Shown here: one piece after another, positions 1-12,753 of the stretch
Numbering within the stretch: the first letter of the stretch is position 1
Layout: each line of letters begins with the position of its first letter
Origin: Stromatinia cepivora
Taxonomy: Eukaryota; Ascomycota; Leotiomycetes; Helotiales; Sclerotiniaceae
Reading direction: 5' to 3'
Assembly (NCBI GenBank): GCA_014898415.1
Contig: RCTD01000017.1
Span: 867,001 to 931,000, forward strand
DNA length: 64,000 nucleotides
The notes under the pieces: model-generated
Databases searched by the model: none
What the model saw: the letters and a program-made list of their open reading frames with translations, nothing else
Told to the model about the DNA's origin: nothing
Position numbers and translations under genes: made by a program

Positions 1-3000
1 AAATAATATTTACAATTTGTATCAAAGGAAAGATTATTATATATAAGATTGTCTGTATTTAATATAAACTAATAAACTCCTTTGTAATTATCTTTATTAT
101 CAAAAAAAAAGGGGATTATTAAATCCGAAAAAGATTTATTTTAATAAAAAAGATCAAATATATTTTGTTAATAATATTTCTAAATCAGATTTTGATATTA
201 AGGATATAATAAAAAAAGATTATAATTTGATAAAGGAAATTATTAATAAGATTTCCTTTAATAAATAATATATTAATATAAATATTTCTTTATATATATT
301 TGACCAATCTTTATTATTCAAATCAATAAAATCTATTATCAAATGAAGAATAAAGATTGATAGAAAAATGATATATTATTATTATTAAGGTTTAATGAAT
401 ATAATATATAAAGATAATTTTAAAATACTATTTTCAAATATATTATATATACTAAAATTAGAAGTAAATTTGTTGTTAGGAAAAAGGATTTGTGAAATAG
501 AATTATAAAAGGAATTCAATTTTTATTATATATATTTCAAAAAAGATAATAAAGAAGTTATTTATATTAGAATACAAAATGGAATATAAATGGTTTTATA
601 TATAATTAAAAGATATAAGAATATAGTTTTCTGTTTTAATATATATCAAAATAATTAGGAAAAAGATTTTTTTTTAAAGATAATCGATAGTATCAAAAGT
701 ATTAATAATAAATTAATATTCAAGAAGAAAAAAAGATATTTATTATAATATTAAAGATTTAATTATTTAGGTTTAAATAAGATCAAGAATTTATATAAAG
801 TATTCAATATAATCAAATCGATAAAGATCCTAATTGAATTAAATATCTATGAAATATATATACTTATTAAAATGATTAATTGTATTCCAAAGTAATTGAA
901 TCTATATAAATCAAAGAGATTCGAATTTATATATTTCGATATTATAGGATTATTCTTAAAATTGATTCGAAAGAATTGTTATTTTATATTGATCATTAAT
1001 AATTATATAAAAATAAATTGGATTATATTATTTAAACAAAAAGATGATGTAATTCAAATAATGAAAACTTGGAAAAAGGAGATGGAATTAGTTATTAAAG
1101 AAAAAATCATTATAATCAGAATTAACAATGTATTAGAATTCCTATAAGTTATTTGTGAATAATTATTAAGTATATAATCCGAAATTATAATAATTGTTTT
1201 TTTATATCAAAATAGATTTATAGAATGGAATATAAGGATTATAAAGATAGATATAAGAATAATACTAAAAGAAACTGAATTACTATTAGAATTTTGGAAT
1301 GAAATTGTAGAGTATAATATTTATATTAAGAATTATATTAATATTAATTCTAATATAAATAAAATAGATCAATCCTTTATAAAAGCTTTTATAAATATAG
1401 TATTAAATATAAAGATATATAAAATCTGGGGGAGCAAATATTATATTTATATTAATCCCAAGATTATTTTGAAAGAATAGAGATATAATAAATTGCAGGA
1501 TATTTCGAAAATCGATATATTTTTAGGATACTCAAAAATTACAAATAAATATATCAAAATGTATTCTCCAGAATTAGATTATATATTTCGATTAAATAGA
1601 GTAATTATAAATAAATTTCATTGAGAAGGAGATTTGAATCTTAAATTAAGAAATTATGAATCAGGTTTATAAGGAATAAAGAATGTAGAGTCAAATCGAA
1701 AATCTTATAATAGATTGATAACAAATAAGGCATCTTTTCTATTTTCAATACTAAATGTGATATCTGTATTACCTTTATTCCAAATATTCTTTCTAGTAGA
1801 TATTATATCGAGTTCAATGATTATATCAAGCACCCCAATTATTGAATTGAAATTAGATAAATTAGATATATCAATATTAATATACAATAAAAATGAAAAT
1901 GACAATATTCAGAAAACAAATCAAGAATCTTTTTCCAAAGATACTTTAGATATCGAATCCATTATTTCAAAGAGTATAATTCAAGAATCAATTTCTGCAA
2001 ATTTTGAATCTATATTGAAAACAAAATTTAAAATTGTTTTAAATTTTATTAATAAATTTATTTTAATAGAATCAAAAAACAAAATAAATTTATAATTATT
2101 TGAAATTAAATAAAAGGATAAAATAAATTTTAAAAACAAATCTTTAAAGTATTTAATATAAAAATAGAAAAGAGATATAAAATAAGATTTTGAAGAAGAA
2201 TGGAAAAGCAAAATTATAAAGATATTAATTGTAATATTTATATAAATTAAAACTTAAGAAAATATAAAATATATTATAATTATAATTCCAATTATTTATA
2301 AGATAGATTTTTATATCAAAAATAAAATTGTTTTAGATTTTATAATTTCATTGATAAATATAGATAATACAAAAGATGTAATATATCCAATTAAAGAAAT
2401 TCTGGGAATCAAAATATCAAGAATTTATAAGGAAGCAATATCGGATCGAAAATACTCTGAAAAATAGAAGGAAGTTATTCAAAAAGAAATTATATTTTTG
2501 GTTCAAAATAATATTTAAGAAAAATATATATTTCTTAAAAAAAATAATCTAATTTCGATGAAATAAGTATTTATAATTAAAATCAAAAATAACAAAATAA
2601 AATGATTCAAAACAAGATTAGTAATTCGAAGGTTCAATTAAATATTAAAAAAGGATTATAATGAAATATTTGTATTAATAATGAGATTAGATATATTTAA
2701 ATTATTCTTAGTTATTATTGTAAAGGAAAATTTGGAATGTTTATATTTCGATATCAAAAATGCTTTTATCGAATTATATTTGAAAAAAGAGATCTATTTC
2801 GAATTATCTTAAAATATCAAAATCAAAAAGGGATATATACTATAAATCCTATGAAATCTATATGATTTAAAGTAAATTGGAAGGGATTGGAGTTTATTAT
2901 TGAAGAAAAAGTTTTTAGATATAGATTTTGTACAAAGTTTGATAAATCTATATCTATATATATTTAAAGATTGTAATATAATATTATTAATATATATCAA

Positions 3001-4035
3001 TAATATTATTATTGTATTATATATATCATTGTAAATCATTTGATTCGATGAAAAGTTATTGGTCTATTTTAATATCAAGAATTTAGAGGAGATTAATAAG
3101 ATTTTAAATATTAGAATTATTTATAATAGAAAAATATATATATTAATTATAAATCAAAAAGAATATCTTAATATTATATTAATTAAATATAATATTATAT
3201 ATAAATAATATCAAATCAAGAAATTATTAATAATAGATTATACCTATCTCCAATCAGCAATCAATAACAATGAACTAGCAAATATAAATAAATATCAATA
3301 ATGAATAAAAAATATGATTTATTCAATAATATATATTCGATTAGATATAGCATTCTCAATTGAAAGACTTTTATAATTTATAACAAAACCAGCAAAACAT
3401 CATACTATAACTTTGAAGAATCTAATATGATATCTACAATCAATAATCAAATAGAAACTATAATTCAAATCAAAAGAAATATAATCTGATATTTATAAAG
3501 AATATAATATATTTAATAATATAATAAAGATATATATAGATATAAATTGAATTAATAATAAATATGATCGGAAAAGTATTTCAAAGGGAATTGTAATATT
3601 TTATAAAAATTCTATATTATGGATTAACAAAAAACAAATATCTATAATTATTTCTAATATAGAATCAAAATATATTATGATAACAATATTTATTAAATAA
3701 AGAAAATAAATTGTATAAATACTTAAAGATTTATTTAAATCAAATTATATTGAAAAAAACAGAAATATAATTTAGATATTTAATAATAATCAAAATATTT
3801 TAATTTTAATTAAGAATTTATATTTATATAAACAATTCAAATATATAAATATCAATTATTATTTTATTAAAGATTTAATAGAAAAGAAGAAAATCGCTAC
3901 TAATTATATTAATATATATAATATAATTATTAACAAAATGATAAAGTTTTATATAAAGATTATTTTCGAAAGATTCAAAAAAATATTAGGATTAATAATT
4001 TAAAAAAATCGAATAGGATATCCTTAATAAAGGAG

Positions 4036-4201
4036 TATTGAAAATAAAGCCATTATAGAATTAGAATTGAAATTATAAGACCACAATAATATATAAACTA
4101 TATTTAAAGATAACCTCAATTCTACTTTTATTAGAATTATAGATCCTTAGTTCAATCTATATAATCAACAATACTATTACTTCCTGCACCAAAAGTTAAC
4201 A
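4036..4201 (+). repeat. 166-bp LTR, copy A, inner
   Basis: Aligns end to end with the 166-bp LTRs at 43393 and 48704. The intact family ends are TGTT...AACA; here the left end is decayed to TATT. Confidence 0.85.
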
Positions 4202-4924
4202 TATAATCTATTTAATAATATATACTCAATCAGATATAATATTTTCAATTAAAAGATTTTCACAATTTATAACAAAATCAGCAAAACATTATATTATAGC
4301 TTTGAAGAATCTGATACAATATTTACAATCAACAATTAAATAGAAATTATAATTCAGATCAAAAGAAATACAATTTGATATCTGCAAAAAATATAATATA
4401 CTTGATAATATAATAAAGATATATACAAATATAGATTGGATTAATAACAAATATAACCGGAAAAATATTTCAAAAAAAGTTATGATATTCTATAAAGACC
4501 TTATATTGTGGATTAACAAAAAACAAATATCTATAATTATTTTTAATATAGAATCAGAATATATTATAATAACAATATTCATTAAACAAAAAAGATAAAT
4601 TATACAAATATTCAAAGATCTATTTAGATCAAATTATATTAGAAAAAACAAAAATATAATTCAAATGCTTAATAACAATCAAAACATTTTAACTTTAATC
4701 AAGAATCCATATTTATATAAACAATCCAAATATATAAATATCAATTATCATTTTATCAAAAATTTGATAAAAAAAAAGAAAATCGCTATTAATTATATCA
4801 ATATATATAATATAATTGTTAACAGAATAATAAAGCCTTATATAAGGATTACTTTCAAAAGATTCAAAAAAATATTAGGATTAATAATCTAGAAGAATCG
4901 AATAAAATATCCTCAATAAAGGAG

Positions 4925-5090
4925 TATTGGAAATAAAGCTATTATAGGATTAAAATTAAAATTATGTAATCACAATGATATACAGATCATATTTAGGGAT
5001 AATCTCAATTCTACTTCTACTAGAATTATAGATCTTTAGTTCAATCTACATAGTCAACAATACTATTACTTCCTGCACCAAAAGTTAACA
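4925..5090 (+). repeat. 166-bp LTR, copy A, terminal 3' LTR
   Basis: Second LTR of copy A, ending in the conserved CACCAAAAGTTAACA. Its left end is decayed to TATT. It marks the right edge of the element. Confidence 0.85.
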
Positions 5091-6544
5091 TAATACACTA
5101 TAAAGTAGAATATATTATATAATAAAAGAATCTTCTTATTTTATAAAACTTGAAAGAAATTATATATCAAATAAAATAAACGAATTCTATTATATTATAT
5201 ATGATTATATTTGAAAATTATATATAAAAAGACTAAAAAAATATATAAATTGAATTATAATATTATTATTATTAAAAGAATCTTTAAGAATTATAAAATC
5301 TTCAATTGAAAAACTAAAAGAAGATTATTCTTTATTCAAAAATATATTTAAATATCTTGTATAATACTTTATTATAAAAAACTTTATAATAAAGAAATAA
5401 AATTTAATATTCTGATTTAATAAATACTTTATAGAACAAAAACAAAAAAAATGAATAAATCTTTTATATTCCTTTTCAAAAATAAAATCGAAATATAATT
5501 CAAATTTATATTATAAATAAAAATATAAAAATTACAATTTGAAAAGATTTTTGTAATATTGAAAAAAATAAACTTTATATTATAAATAGAGATTTCGGAA
5601 ATATAAAATATAAGTATAACATTAACTTTTATTTCGAGATTTTTGAAAAAAAAAAGATTGTTTTTATATTCAAAGGATTAAATCCAAAGTATCAATTTAT
5701 ATAAGATAATATTTCTATTTATTATACTATCAAAATATAAAAATGATTTCGTAATTAGAGTATTCAATTGATTGAAGAATAATTCTTTTATTCTTTCGAT
5801 CTTAATTCTATAAAGTATATTTAATGATATTTAAAAGTATATATTTTTGAAATATTTTTTGATATTGCTAACAATCAAAACAATATAAAATATACTAAAC
5901 AAAGATTAGAAAGTTGTTTATAAGTAATATAGGATATATTAGATGATGGATTATTTATAAAACTAGGAATTAGTATATCGAAAAGGATAAAGATCTATAT
6001 TATAATTCAAAGCTGGTATATTAAATATTGAAGAATTAGAATAGGATATATAAATAACTTTTTATTATTATTAAATTATATATCGAAATCTCAAATATAT
6101 CAAAATATTATATCAAAATAATAAAAGATTGATTTAATAATTTACTTTGAATAGAGTGATATTGATAATCAAATCCGGGTAAAATCCGGAATCACTAGTA
6201 TTTGTGATCTAGTACTATATGATTTTATATTTGTTGGATGATTCAATTCGTTTTTTTAATTTATTAAAATATAAATTTGATTTTTAAATATCAATAAGAA
6301 GAATAATATTAAATATTAATAAAATAACTATAATAATAGAATTTTATACTTCGTTATTAGTCATTATTAAGTATAATATTTATCTAGATATAAAGACAAT
6401 TAGAAATATAAATAAAAGTATTTTTAAACTAATCTCGAATGATTTTAAAAAGAAAATATATTAAAATTCAAATTGAGTATCATTCGAAAATTAAAAGAAT
6501 TTTATACTTATAGTATTATAAAAGAATCAAAATATTATAATCTT
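5091..6544. other. AT-rich stretch without recognisable gene
   Basis: Very AT-rich, with no frame longer than about 60 codons and no recognisable protein. Near 6170-6200 base composition begins to recover. From about 6545 it is normal, which marks the left boundary of the gene island. Confidence 0.7.
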
Positions 6545-6587
6545 CATTATTTCAGAGTAGAAAGCCTGTAATAGCCAATAAAAAGAA

Positions 6588-6818
6588 CGGATTTTGACGG
6601 AAAAGAAAGTCAGGGCATCTTTTTGATATCCATCCTTTTAATCCGCGCTTTGTTCCTCCCATTTCATGAATGATAGATTTCTTTAGCTCCAAGCTCTAAT
6701 TCGCTCCCCCCCCCCAAACCCCCAACTGCGAATCCGTCAAAACACGGGCTTTTCGACGGATTCCGCTCTTTTACTACCGAACGCATTTCATGGAAAAGAG
6801 CGGATTATTTCACGGATT
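6588..6818. promoter_or_regulatory. Cluster of CGGATT/AATCCG words with a hairpin upstream of the dehydrogenase
   Basis: Six copies of CGGATT or its complement AATCCG lie within 231 bp: 6588-6593, 6640-6645, 6731-6736, 6757-6762, 6801-6806 and 6813-6818. Two of them form the arms of a perfect 9-bp inverted repeat (6730-6738 and 6755-6763, 16-nt loop). CGG half-sites, single or inverted, are what fungal Zn2Cys6 regulators bind, so this could be an operator; that is inference. It could equally be decayed terminal sequence of a repeat at the island edge. Confidence 0.4.
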
Positions 6819-7050
6819 GCGGGAGCCGAAAGAGCCCTTGCTTGCGCACATCACCTCCGCTTAGTACACCACGGCCCTTCCGTAGCGGGTCGATCACAAT
6901 ATATATGGTAATCTTCTTCCTCGCAGTCAAAACCCTTCACATAAGCGTACAGCACCGTGAACTTCTTTTATACCGCTCTCCAGAGGCATACTTTATCTCT
7001 CCATTCCAAAGGCTTACATCTTTCAAATTCACAAATCTTCATCATGTACT

Positions 7051-7719
7051 CCAGGTCCTCTTTTCGTCATTGGCACCGGTCCCATGATCTCCCGCCTTTT
7101 CGCTGCCCACACCTTCACACACATTGCGCTCTTTGCACGCAGTCAAACCACCTTGACCGCATCCGGCGATTTCATTACGGCCGCGGCCTCATCGGCTTTA
7201 ATCCACACCTACATAGCCGATGTCACGAACACTCCAGGTCTAACATCTGCACTCCAAAAAGCCGTGAAAGAAGTCGGGTCCCCAGAAGTTGTAGTATACA
7301 ACGCGGCCCGAGTCAGCTACGGAAATTTCGGCGAATACAAAGAGGAGGATATTTTAGAAGATTTCAAGATCTCTAATTTGGGGCTTTATACTACGGCTAA
7401 AGTATTGCTTCCTGGCTTGCAAGCATTGGCGAAGGAAAGACCTGATTCTCATCCTTCGCTTTTTGTTACTTCGTCACCCCTTATCGATCAACCTTATGCG
7501 CCTGTGTTCTCTTTGAGTATGGCTAAAGCCGCTCAGGCGAGTTTGGTCAAGGTGTTGATTGAGCTGACGAAGGGCGAAGTACATGTTGCCCTTGTTAAGA
7601 TTGGGGGACCAGTTAGTGAACAGGAGTCAGTTAACAACCCAGAGCATATTGCTACCAAATTTTGGGAGCTATGGGAACAGAAGAAGGGGGATAGTGTTGT
7701 GGAGCTGTTAGTTCAGTAG
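7051..7719 (+). CDS. Short-chain dehydrogenase/reductase-like protein; 5' end unresolved
   Basis: A Rossmann-fold NAD(P)-binding protein of the SDR superfamily. The first ATG of the long frame is at 7084, but the glycine motif of the fold (FVIGTGPM, from about 7063) lies upstream of it in the same frame. That frame stays open back to a stop at 6958-6960 without offering an ATG. A nearby ATG at 7044 is out of frame. So either a 5' exon joins at an acceptor such as the CCAG at 7051-7054, or a small indel has broken the start. Later motifs fit: an ADVT-type adenine contact (7216-), a VVYNAA motif (replacing NNAG, about 7291), and a conserved KAAQASLVK helix. Where YxxxK is expected the sequence is LSMAK, so the catalytic tyrosine is missing. 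An unusual reductase or a non-catalytic SDR is likely. Substrate unknown. Confidence 0.7.
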   Translation, partial: PGPLFVIGTGPMISRLFAAHTFTHIALFARSQTTLTASGDFITAAASSALIHTYIADVTNTPGLTSALQKAVKEVGSPEVVVYNAARVSYGNFGEYKEEDILEDFKISNLGLYTTAKVLLPGLQALAKERPDSHPSLFVTSSPLIDQPYAPVFSLSMAKAAQASLVKVLIELTKGEVHVALVKIGGPVSEQESVNNPEHIATKFWELWEQKKGDSVVELLVQ

Positions 7720-8806
7720 GGTTTAAGAACGGTGATTTTGTATGAATAGATGAGTGCAACTCTTGGAGAAATGAACATAGAGCTACATGCTAAAATATGA
7801 AATGCGGTTGAATATATGGCAATTTATGATAAAATTAGAATTTGTTCAACTCTTCCAGAACATGCTTCGCTGCTCGCATGGCTTTCTCTTCGCATACTTT
7901 TGAGCTTGCATGTTAGTGGAAGTCCCACTTACGCAAAGTCTTCCAATATACTTCCATCAATATATGAGGTATTGTTAGACATCATCATTTGAAACACTAG
8001 AGACATTCATGTTTTCTTCCGTAGCATTTTTAGACTATAACCATGGAAGTCATCTAGTAGATACCCTCCTCCACCCCTTCCCTTTGCCCAAAGCCAAGCC
8101 CCCAAAAGCCTTGCAAAAGCATCTCTGAAAAGACATCTATCTAGAGCAGGTTAAGAGTACCTTTGAAAAACAATGATTCTGCGAACATCATTTCCCTATA
8201 AAATTCATTTACCACGTTAATCTCATACATAATCTTACATACAAACACTTCATCAATTCATCGCCCCAGAACCCTTCCATCCTGATCCAAGATCCAAGAT
8301 TCAAAATGATGAACTCACATCTACCATCATCAGGATTCAATATCTTCTATCTACCATCTAGTATCTAATACCTACTCCAGAAAAACAAAACAAATTCTCG
8401 AACCCCATTTCTCCATTTCATTTTCTCAGTCTATTTTGTTTAATCTTTCTAATTTTCTTTCATTTCTCGGATTTACACCAACTAGCAGTTTTATCAGTCA
8501 TCATTAATCCAAGAGACATCCTAAAACCCTTATTATAAAACCAAACCCTAAAATTACCAAACTACTAAACCTCGAACCCAGCATCGCCATCCCTTCCCAT
8601 CCCAACTTCAGTATCCCCATCCCATCACAAAACAAAACAATACAAGTCCTTCAACCTCCCATCCCATCCCATCCAATACAATATCCAACTTCCACTCCCA
8701 AAACCACAGCCTTATCAATCTTCTGAGCTCCAACTCTCAATTCACTATCAACCCATCCATCCATCTATCAAACTATCAATTCTCTAACCCTCGATCCCCC
8801 AAATAT

Positions 8807-8894
8807 ACTTATCCCATCTACTTATCCCATCTACTTATCCCATCTACTTATCCCATCTACTTATCCCATCTACTTATCCCATCTACTTATCCCA
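8807..8894. repeat. 13-bp tandem repeat (ACTTATCCCATCT), nearly 7 copies
   Basis: Perfect head-to-tail copies of a 13-bp unit in the pyrimidine-rich intergenic region. A simple minisatellite. Confidence 0.9.
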
Positions 8895-9183
8895 CCTTTT
8901 TCCCCTTCTTTCTTCTTTTTTCCCTTTTCTTTTATTCCTTTTTTTATATTTCTCACTTTTCCCATGTACAATTAATTAAACAATTTACTAATTTACTAAT
9001 TTAATACTAGACAAATATCTCTATTCCTATTCCTATTCCTATTCCTCTTTATACCCATACCTATACTTTTATATTCAACTAACAATTCACCGCCCCAAAA
9101 ACCCCATAATCATCGAATTCTTATACATATATATACACCCTCTCATACCAAAATCCTCTCATACCAAAATCCAGCCAACAATT

Positions 9184-9302
9184 CATCTCCTCATCTCCTC
9201 ATCTCCTCATCTCCTCATCTCCTCATCTCCTCATCTCCTCATCTCCTCATCTCCTCATCTCCTCATCTCCTCATCTCCTCATCTCCTCATCTCCTCATCT
9301 CC
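9184..9302. repeat. 8-bp tandem repeat (CATCTCCT), about 15 copies
   Basis: An uninterrupted 8-bp microsatellite about 450 bp past the stop codon of the permease. Copy number is probably variable between strains. Confidence 0.9.
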
Positions 9303-9749
9303 TTTCCTCCCTTCCTCCCTTCCTCATCTATCCCTATCCCTCCATCCCCCTCACCACAAGATCCATATCATCCCCAATAACAACCCACATCCAAATCACA
9401 CATTCCCATTAATATTCCCAAACAATAGTTTACAATACAATAACAAAACAGTTTATAAATCTAAAATTCATTTCTAGTTATTATAATTATTCTATATTTT
9501 TATTTATAAATTCTCGATTCTCAATCTAACTTCTAGCTTGAATAATATTCAATAGTAGATGAATATAAGTTTTTCCATCTTCTCATACATACAATCAGCC
9601 AGTCATGTATATTCATACAATTAATAATCTCCAAATCAAAAACTCCTTTTCCAAAAATCCCTTTCTTTTTCCTTATGCACCTACAAAAGCAATAGAATGC
9701 AAAGCTAGCGATAAAAGGTTTCAGATAAAAAATCACACTTAACATCACC

Positions 9750-11644
9750 TCACTTTCCCTCCCTCCCCACCTCCGCCTTCCCCATCTCAAAACTCCCCCC
9801 TTCTACCCCCTCCCCAAAACCCCTCTCCCCCCTAATCTCCATCTCCATCTCTAACTCCCTCTCCTCCCTCTCCTCCCTCTCCCTCTCCCCCAAATCCCCC
9901 ACCAAACTCTCAATCTCCTCATCCTCACTCTCCTCCGGCAACCCCAAATTCAACAGCACAGCCACAAACGCCGCGACCGCAAATCCCGTTTCGAGAACCA
10001 GTACAATAGCATCGAAAAATCCCGCTTTCGCCCTATTATCCCCGGTATACGTGAAGACGTACGAAAACCACGTTGGTACGAGCGTGGCACCATATCCTAG
10101 CGCTAGGGATGCCGTGAGGATAAATCTTGTGCGACGGGTAAAGGGGACGGTGGAAATGATGCGGAGACCGGATACGGCTACGCTTGCGAAGAGGAAGGTT
10201 GTCATGCCGCCTAGAACGGCATCGGGGATTGATGTGATGGCCGCTGCGAATTTAGCGAATACGCCCATGACGATGAGGAAAAAACATGCTGCGAAGCCGG
10301 CTTTCCGGTTGGCGCAACGTGTGAGGGCGATTACACCGTTGTTTTGAGCAAAGGTTGACATGGGGGTGATTGTGCAGAGTCCTGCTAACATTCCGTTGAG
10401 TCCATCAGCTAAGACGCCTCCTTGGATACGAGAGTCGAATAGTTGGCCGTCGACTTGGAGTCGAGAAACGTCACAGGTGGCAGTAATATCGCCGATGGCT
10501 TCCATCATTAGGATGAGGTAGATGGCTAGGAGGGGTAATATGAAAGGCCCGTATACGCTGAGAGGGAAAGTTTTAACCCAGATGAATGATGCGACAGGGG
10601 CTGCAGTAATTCCACTACTGTCAAAATATCCGCATGCTGCTGCGATAATACAACCTACCAGGAGGCCCAGGACAACGGCGAGTGACTTCATGATAGGAGA
10701 ACCGAATCGTTCGCAAAGGATGATAGTAATAAAGACAGAGAAACCGAGACCGATGAATTCAGCCGACCCCCATGGTAGTGGATGTGGAGCAGCATTTGAG
10801 GGACAGAGCATATAATCTCCTGTAGTTGGTCTGGACATACAAGTTCCACTACCACCTGCCCAACCTTGCAATCCCGATTCAATAAGCGATACGCCAATAA
10901 GCATGACAGTTGGACCCGTAACAATCGGAGGGAAGAGTTTCTTAAGAAGTTTAGGCGTCATGAACGAGAGTCCTATTTCGAGAAGTGCGCATAACGAAGC
11001 CGTTCCAAGTAGCGCACCATAACCTTCCGGACAAGGCAATGGAGTTCCATCATCCGCCGTTTTGCACATACCATTTGCGTACATTTGTGCAAAGCCCTTC
11101 GAAGCAACAGGTATGATAGCAAACGAAGTACCAACGACTGAAATTAAGCCCGTGCCAATATAATAAGGAGTTTTAATAACCTTGAACCGGGTGATCTGAA
11201 TCGCGGACAATATACCCGATACGATGAGAGAGGTAGAGACGAGATATTGAGTTGTTTCCGTGTCGAAGGATGCCGATCCAGCTATGAGAATAGGAGGTGT
11301 AATAACACCTGCCAACATGGCGAGAGCATGTTGAAATCCGAGGAGGAGACCTAGCAGAACTGGCATGCGATCTTGGAGGCCGAAGAATGGTGCTCGTCTT
11401 GTCGACTTCTTCATGAAGGGAAGATTAGGTTTGAAGAGAAATGCTATGATTGTTTAGCTTTGGAGCTCGAATATCATAATTATGGTTTGAGCATACCATA
11501 ATCATAATTCCCTGTCCATCCATCTTTTGTAGTGAAAGCCCTCACAGTAGAGTGTATACGCTCTCCAAATGAACGTTTAGGAGAGCTTTCGGGGACAATG
11601 CGATCTGGCCCATCATGTGGTCCACTGTCGATGGTAACCGACAT
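9750..11644 (-). CDS. uapC: NCS2-family uric acid/xanthine permease (UapA/UapC type)
   Basis: Two exons on the minus strand: 11644-11497 and 11443-9750, with a 53-nt intron (GTATGC donor, CTAAAC branch, TAG acceptor). The product is 613 aa. The upstream exon was found because the long exon is open before its first ATG and reads AFLFKPNLPF, matching the conserved lead-in to TM1 in this family. Family hallmarks: the TM1 motif FQHALAM (Q87-H88), E364 and D368 in EAIGD, D396 in LADG, and the substrate signature QNNGVIALTRCANR from Q416. These sit at a constant offset of 8 from the residues known to matter in Aspergillus UapA. It should be an H+/purine symporter of the plasma membrane importing urate and xanthine as nitrogen sources. 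The last ~70 residues are an unusual Glu/Arg-rich tail (EREREEREERE) encoded by a polypurine tract. Choosing UapC over UapA is tentative. Confidence 0.93.
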
Positions 11645-12753
11645 TATACTGGTATTAATATATAAGTAAAGATGGAAGACTGATCGGTAACAAATATCCT
11701 GAGGTAACGGTTTGGTTGTGTGATATAATAGCTTCCTTTTGTGATGTCGATGTAAAGATATCCGTGAACCTCAAAGTCCAAGTCACAATCCCAGATGGAC
11801 AACTGAGCAAGCAATTGAGTAAAGAGTACAACGCGAATAACAAATTAAAATGATATCAACAAAAGTCAAGATATTCAAATACATAAATATCACAACTCAC
11901 GACGACGACAATGATATGAAATAGGAGAGAAATCGGAGAAACCCACTCCTATGAAAGAAGTCCAGACGTAGTAGTTCCGATTTAAGCTGACAGAATACCA
12001 GCCTAGTACAACTTGTGTATCTGCAAGCTAAACCAGCTACCAAGACCCCTCACCACCGTAAAGTGCGGCGGGAAGACCGATAATTGGATTCCCAAAGACA
12101 ATAAATGGAGTCCACCCACCGCCGTGGGAGATAAGGCGTGGGAATTGACATTTGGGGATCCGTAAGAAAAGTTAGTTTCCACCCCAAAAAAAATAATTAA
12201 TCTGTGCCACCAAATCATATCTTGTAACACAATTGGATAGATAAGCAATCGTTATCAAAACCTCCATCCCCGTCCAGTCCCATAACATGGATTAGGATTT
12301 AACGATCTCCATGTTTAGCCTATTGGGCGGAGCCCTCCGAGATGAACTGTTTAGCCGATCACGGACCCCGATAGGATTCGTAGATTTCATGGACATTATG
12401 TATTCGTAGGTAGGAAAGAGAAACATCAATATTGCGGGAAGCGGCTATGATATCGATCAATAGAATAGAAGAAGCAATGAAGAGGGTCTCAAGAGTGATA
12501 ATGATCTCATCGTTCATCTGGGTCACTTCTGTTCAGCTCAGCTCAGCTCAGCTCAGCTCAATTTCCCTTCATATTCTTGGTATCGTACACTTTTGAAGCA
12601 CCAACGATTAAAGAGAATACCTGCCACCCAGTCAAAGATCCAAACCCAAATTACATATGCAATCCATGAAAAGAAAAAGAAAGTCATTATATCAGTTGCG
12701 TGAAAATTTCCATCCAAAGCATATTTGTCCCTCACATCCTTTACAATGTCATG
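11645..12753. other. Upstream region of the permease and downstream region of the kinase; no gene seen
   Basis: Normal base composition and no supported coding frame. It should contain the permease promoter. I found no clear HGATAR (GATA factor) cluster or spaced CGG pair of the type expected for purine-pathway control. A short (TCAGC) repeat is at 12533-12560. Confidence 0.6.
12533..12560. repeat. 5-bp tandem repeat (TCAGC), 5.6 copies
   Basis: A perfect short microsatellite about 195 bp past the kinase stop codon. Confidence 0.85.

Larger units (their letters stand above)
1..5090 (+). mobile_element. Ty1/copia-type LTR retrotransposon, copy A (left part outside window), RIP-decayed
   Basis: By alignment with the copy at 31824, position 1 corresponds to roughly 1,280 bp inside the element, so the 5' LTR and the first part lie outside the window. 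The plus-strand frames keep the copia order. There is a gag-pre-integrase-like stretch around 430-500, an integrase core around 890-1150 (a run resembling the copia YFILFIDDYTR region, now with N for D), then reverse transcriptase and RNase H. The RT box that should read YVDD lies at 2993-3004 and now reads Y-I-N-N, both aspartates changed by G-to-A. Stops occur every few dozen codons in all frames. The differences from the other three copies are mainly transitions, as expected of RIP. The element cannot be active. Confidence 0.9.
3313..5090 (+). repeat. 889-bp tandem duplication of the element's RNase H end plus LTR
   Basis: Unit 1 is 3313-4201 and unit 2 is 4202-5090, each 889 bp, head to tail with no spacer. 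Each unit starts in the RNase H part (a frame resembling the copia stretch before the final LTR) and ends with a full 166-bp LTR. They differ mainly by transitions, so the duplication is older than, or contemporary with, the RIP decay. The other three copies in the window have only one such unit. An unequal exchange or a template switch during reverse transcription would give this structure. Confidence 0.85.
7720..9749. other. Pyrimidine-rich intergenic region between convergent genes
   Basis: Lies between the 3' ends of the dehydrogenase (plus) and the permease (minus). I find no convincing gene. From about 8,250 the plus strand is strongly C+T-rich, with several short tandem repeats (8807-8894, 9184-9302, and a TATTCC run near 9018-9046). 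The pyrimidine bias continues into the last codons of the permease. Confidence 0.7.

Noticed and set aside
8807..9302. Tandem repeats as a CRISPR array
   Set aside because: The units are adjacent, with no spacers, and the organism is a fungus.
9533..9790. 85-codon minus-strand frame after the permease
   Set aside because: It overlaps the end of the permease in another frame and has no family features.
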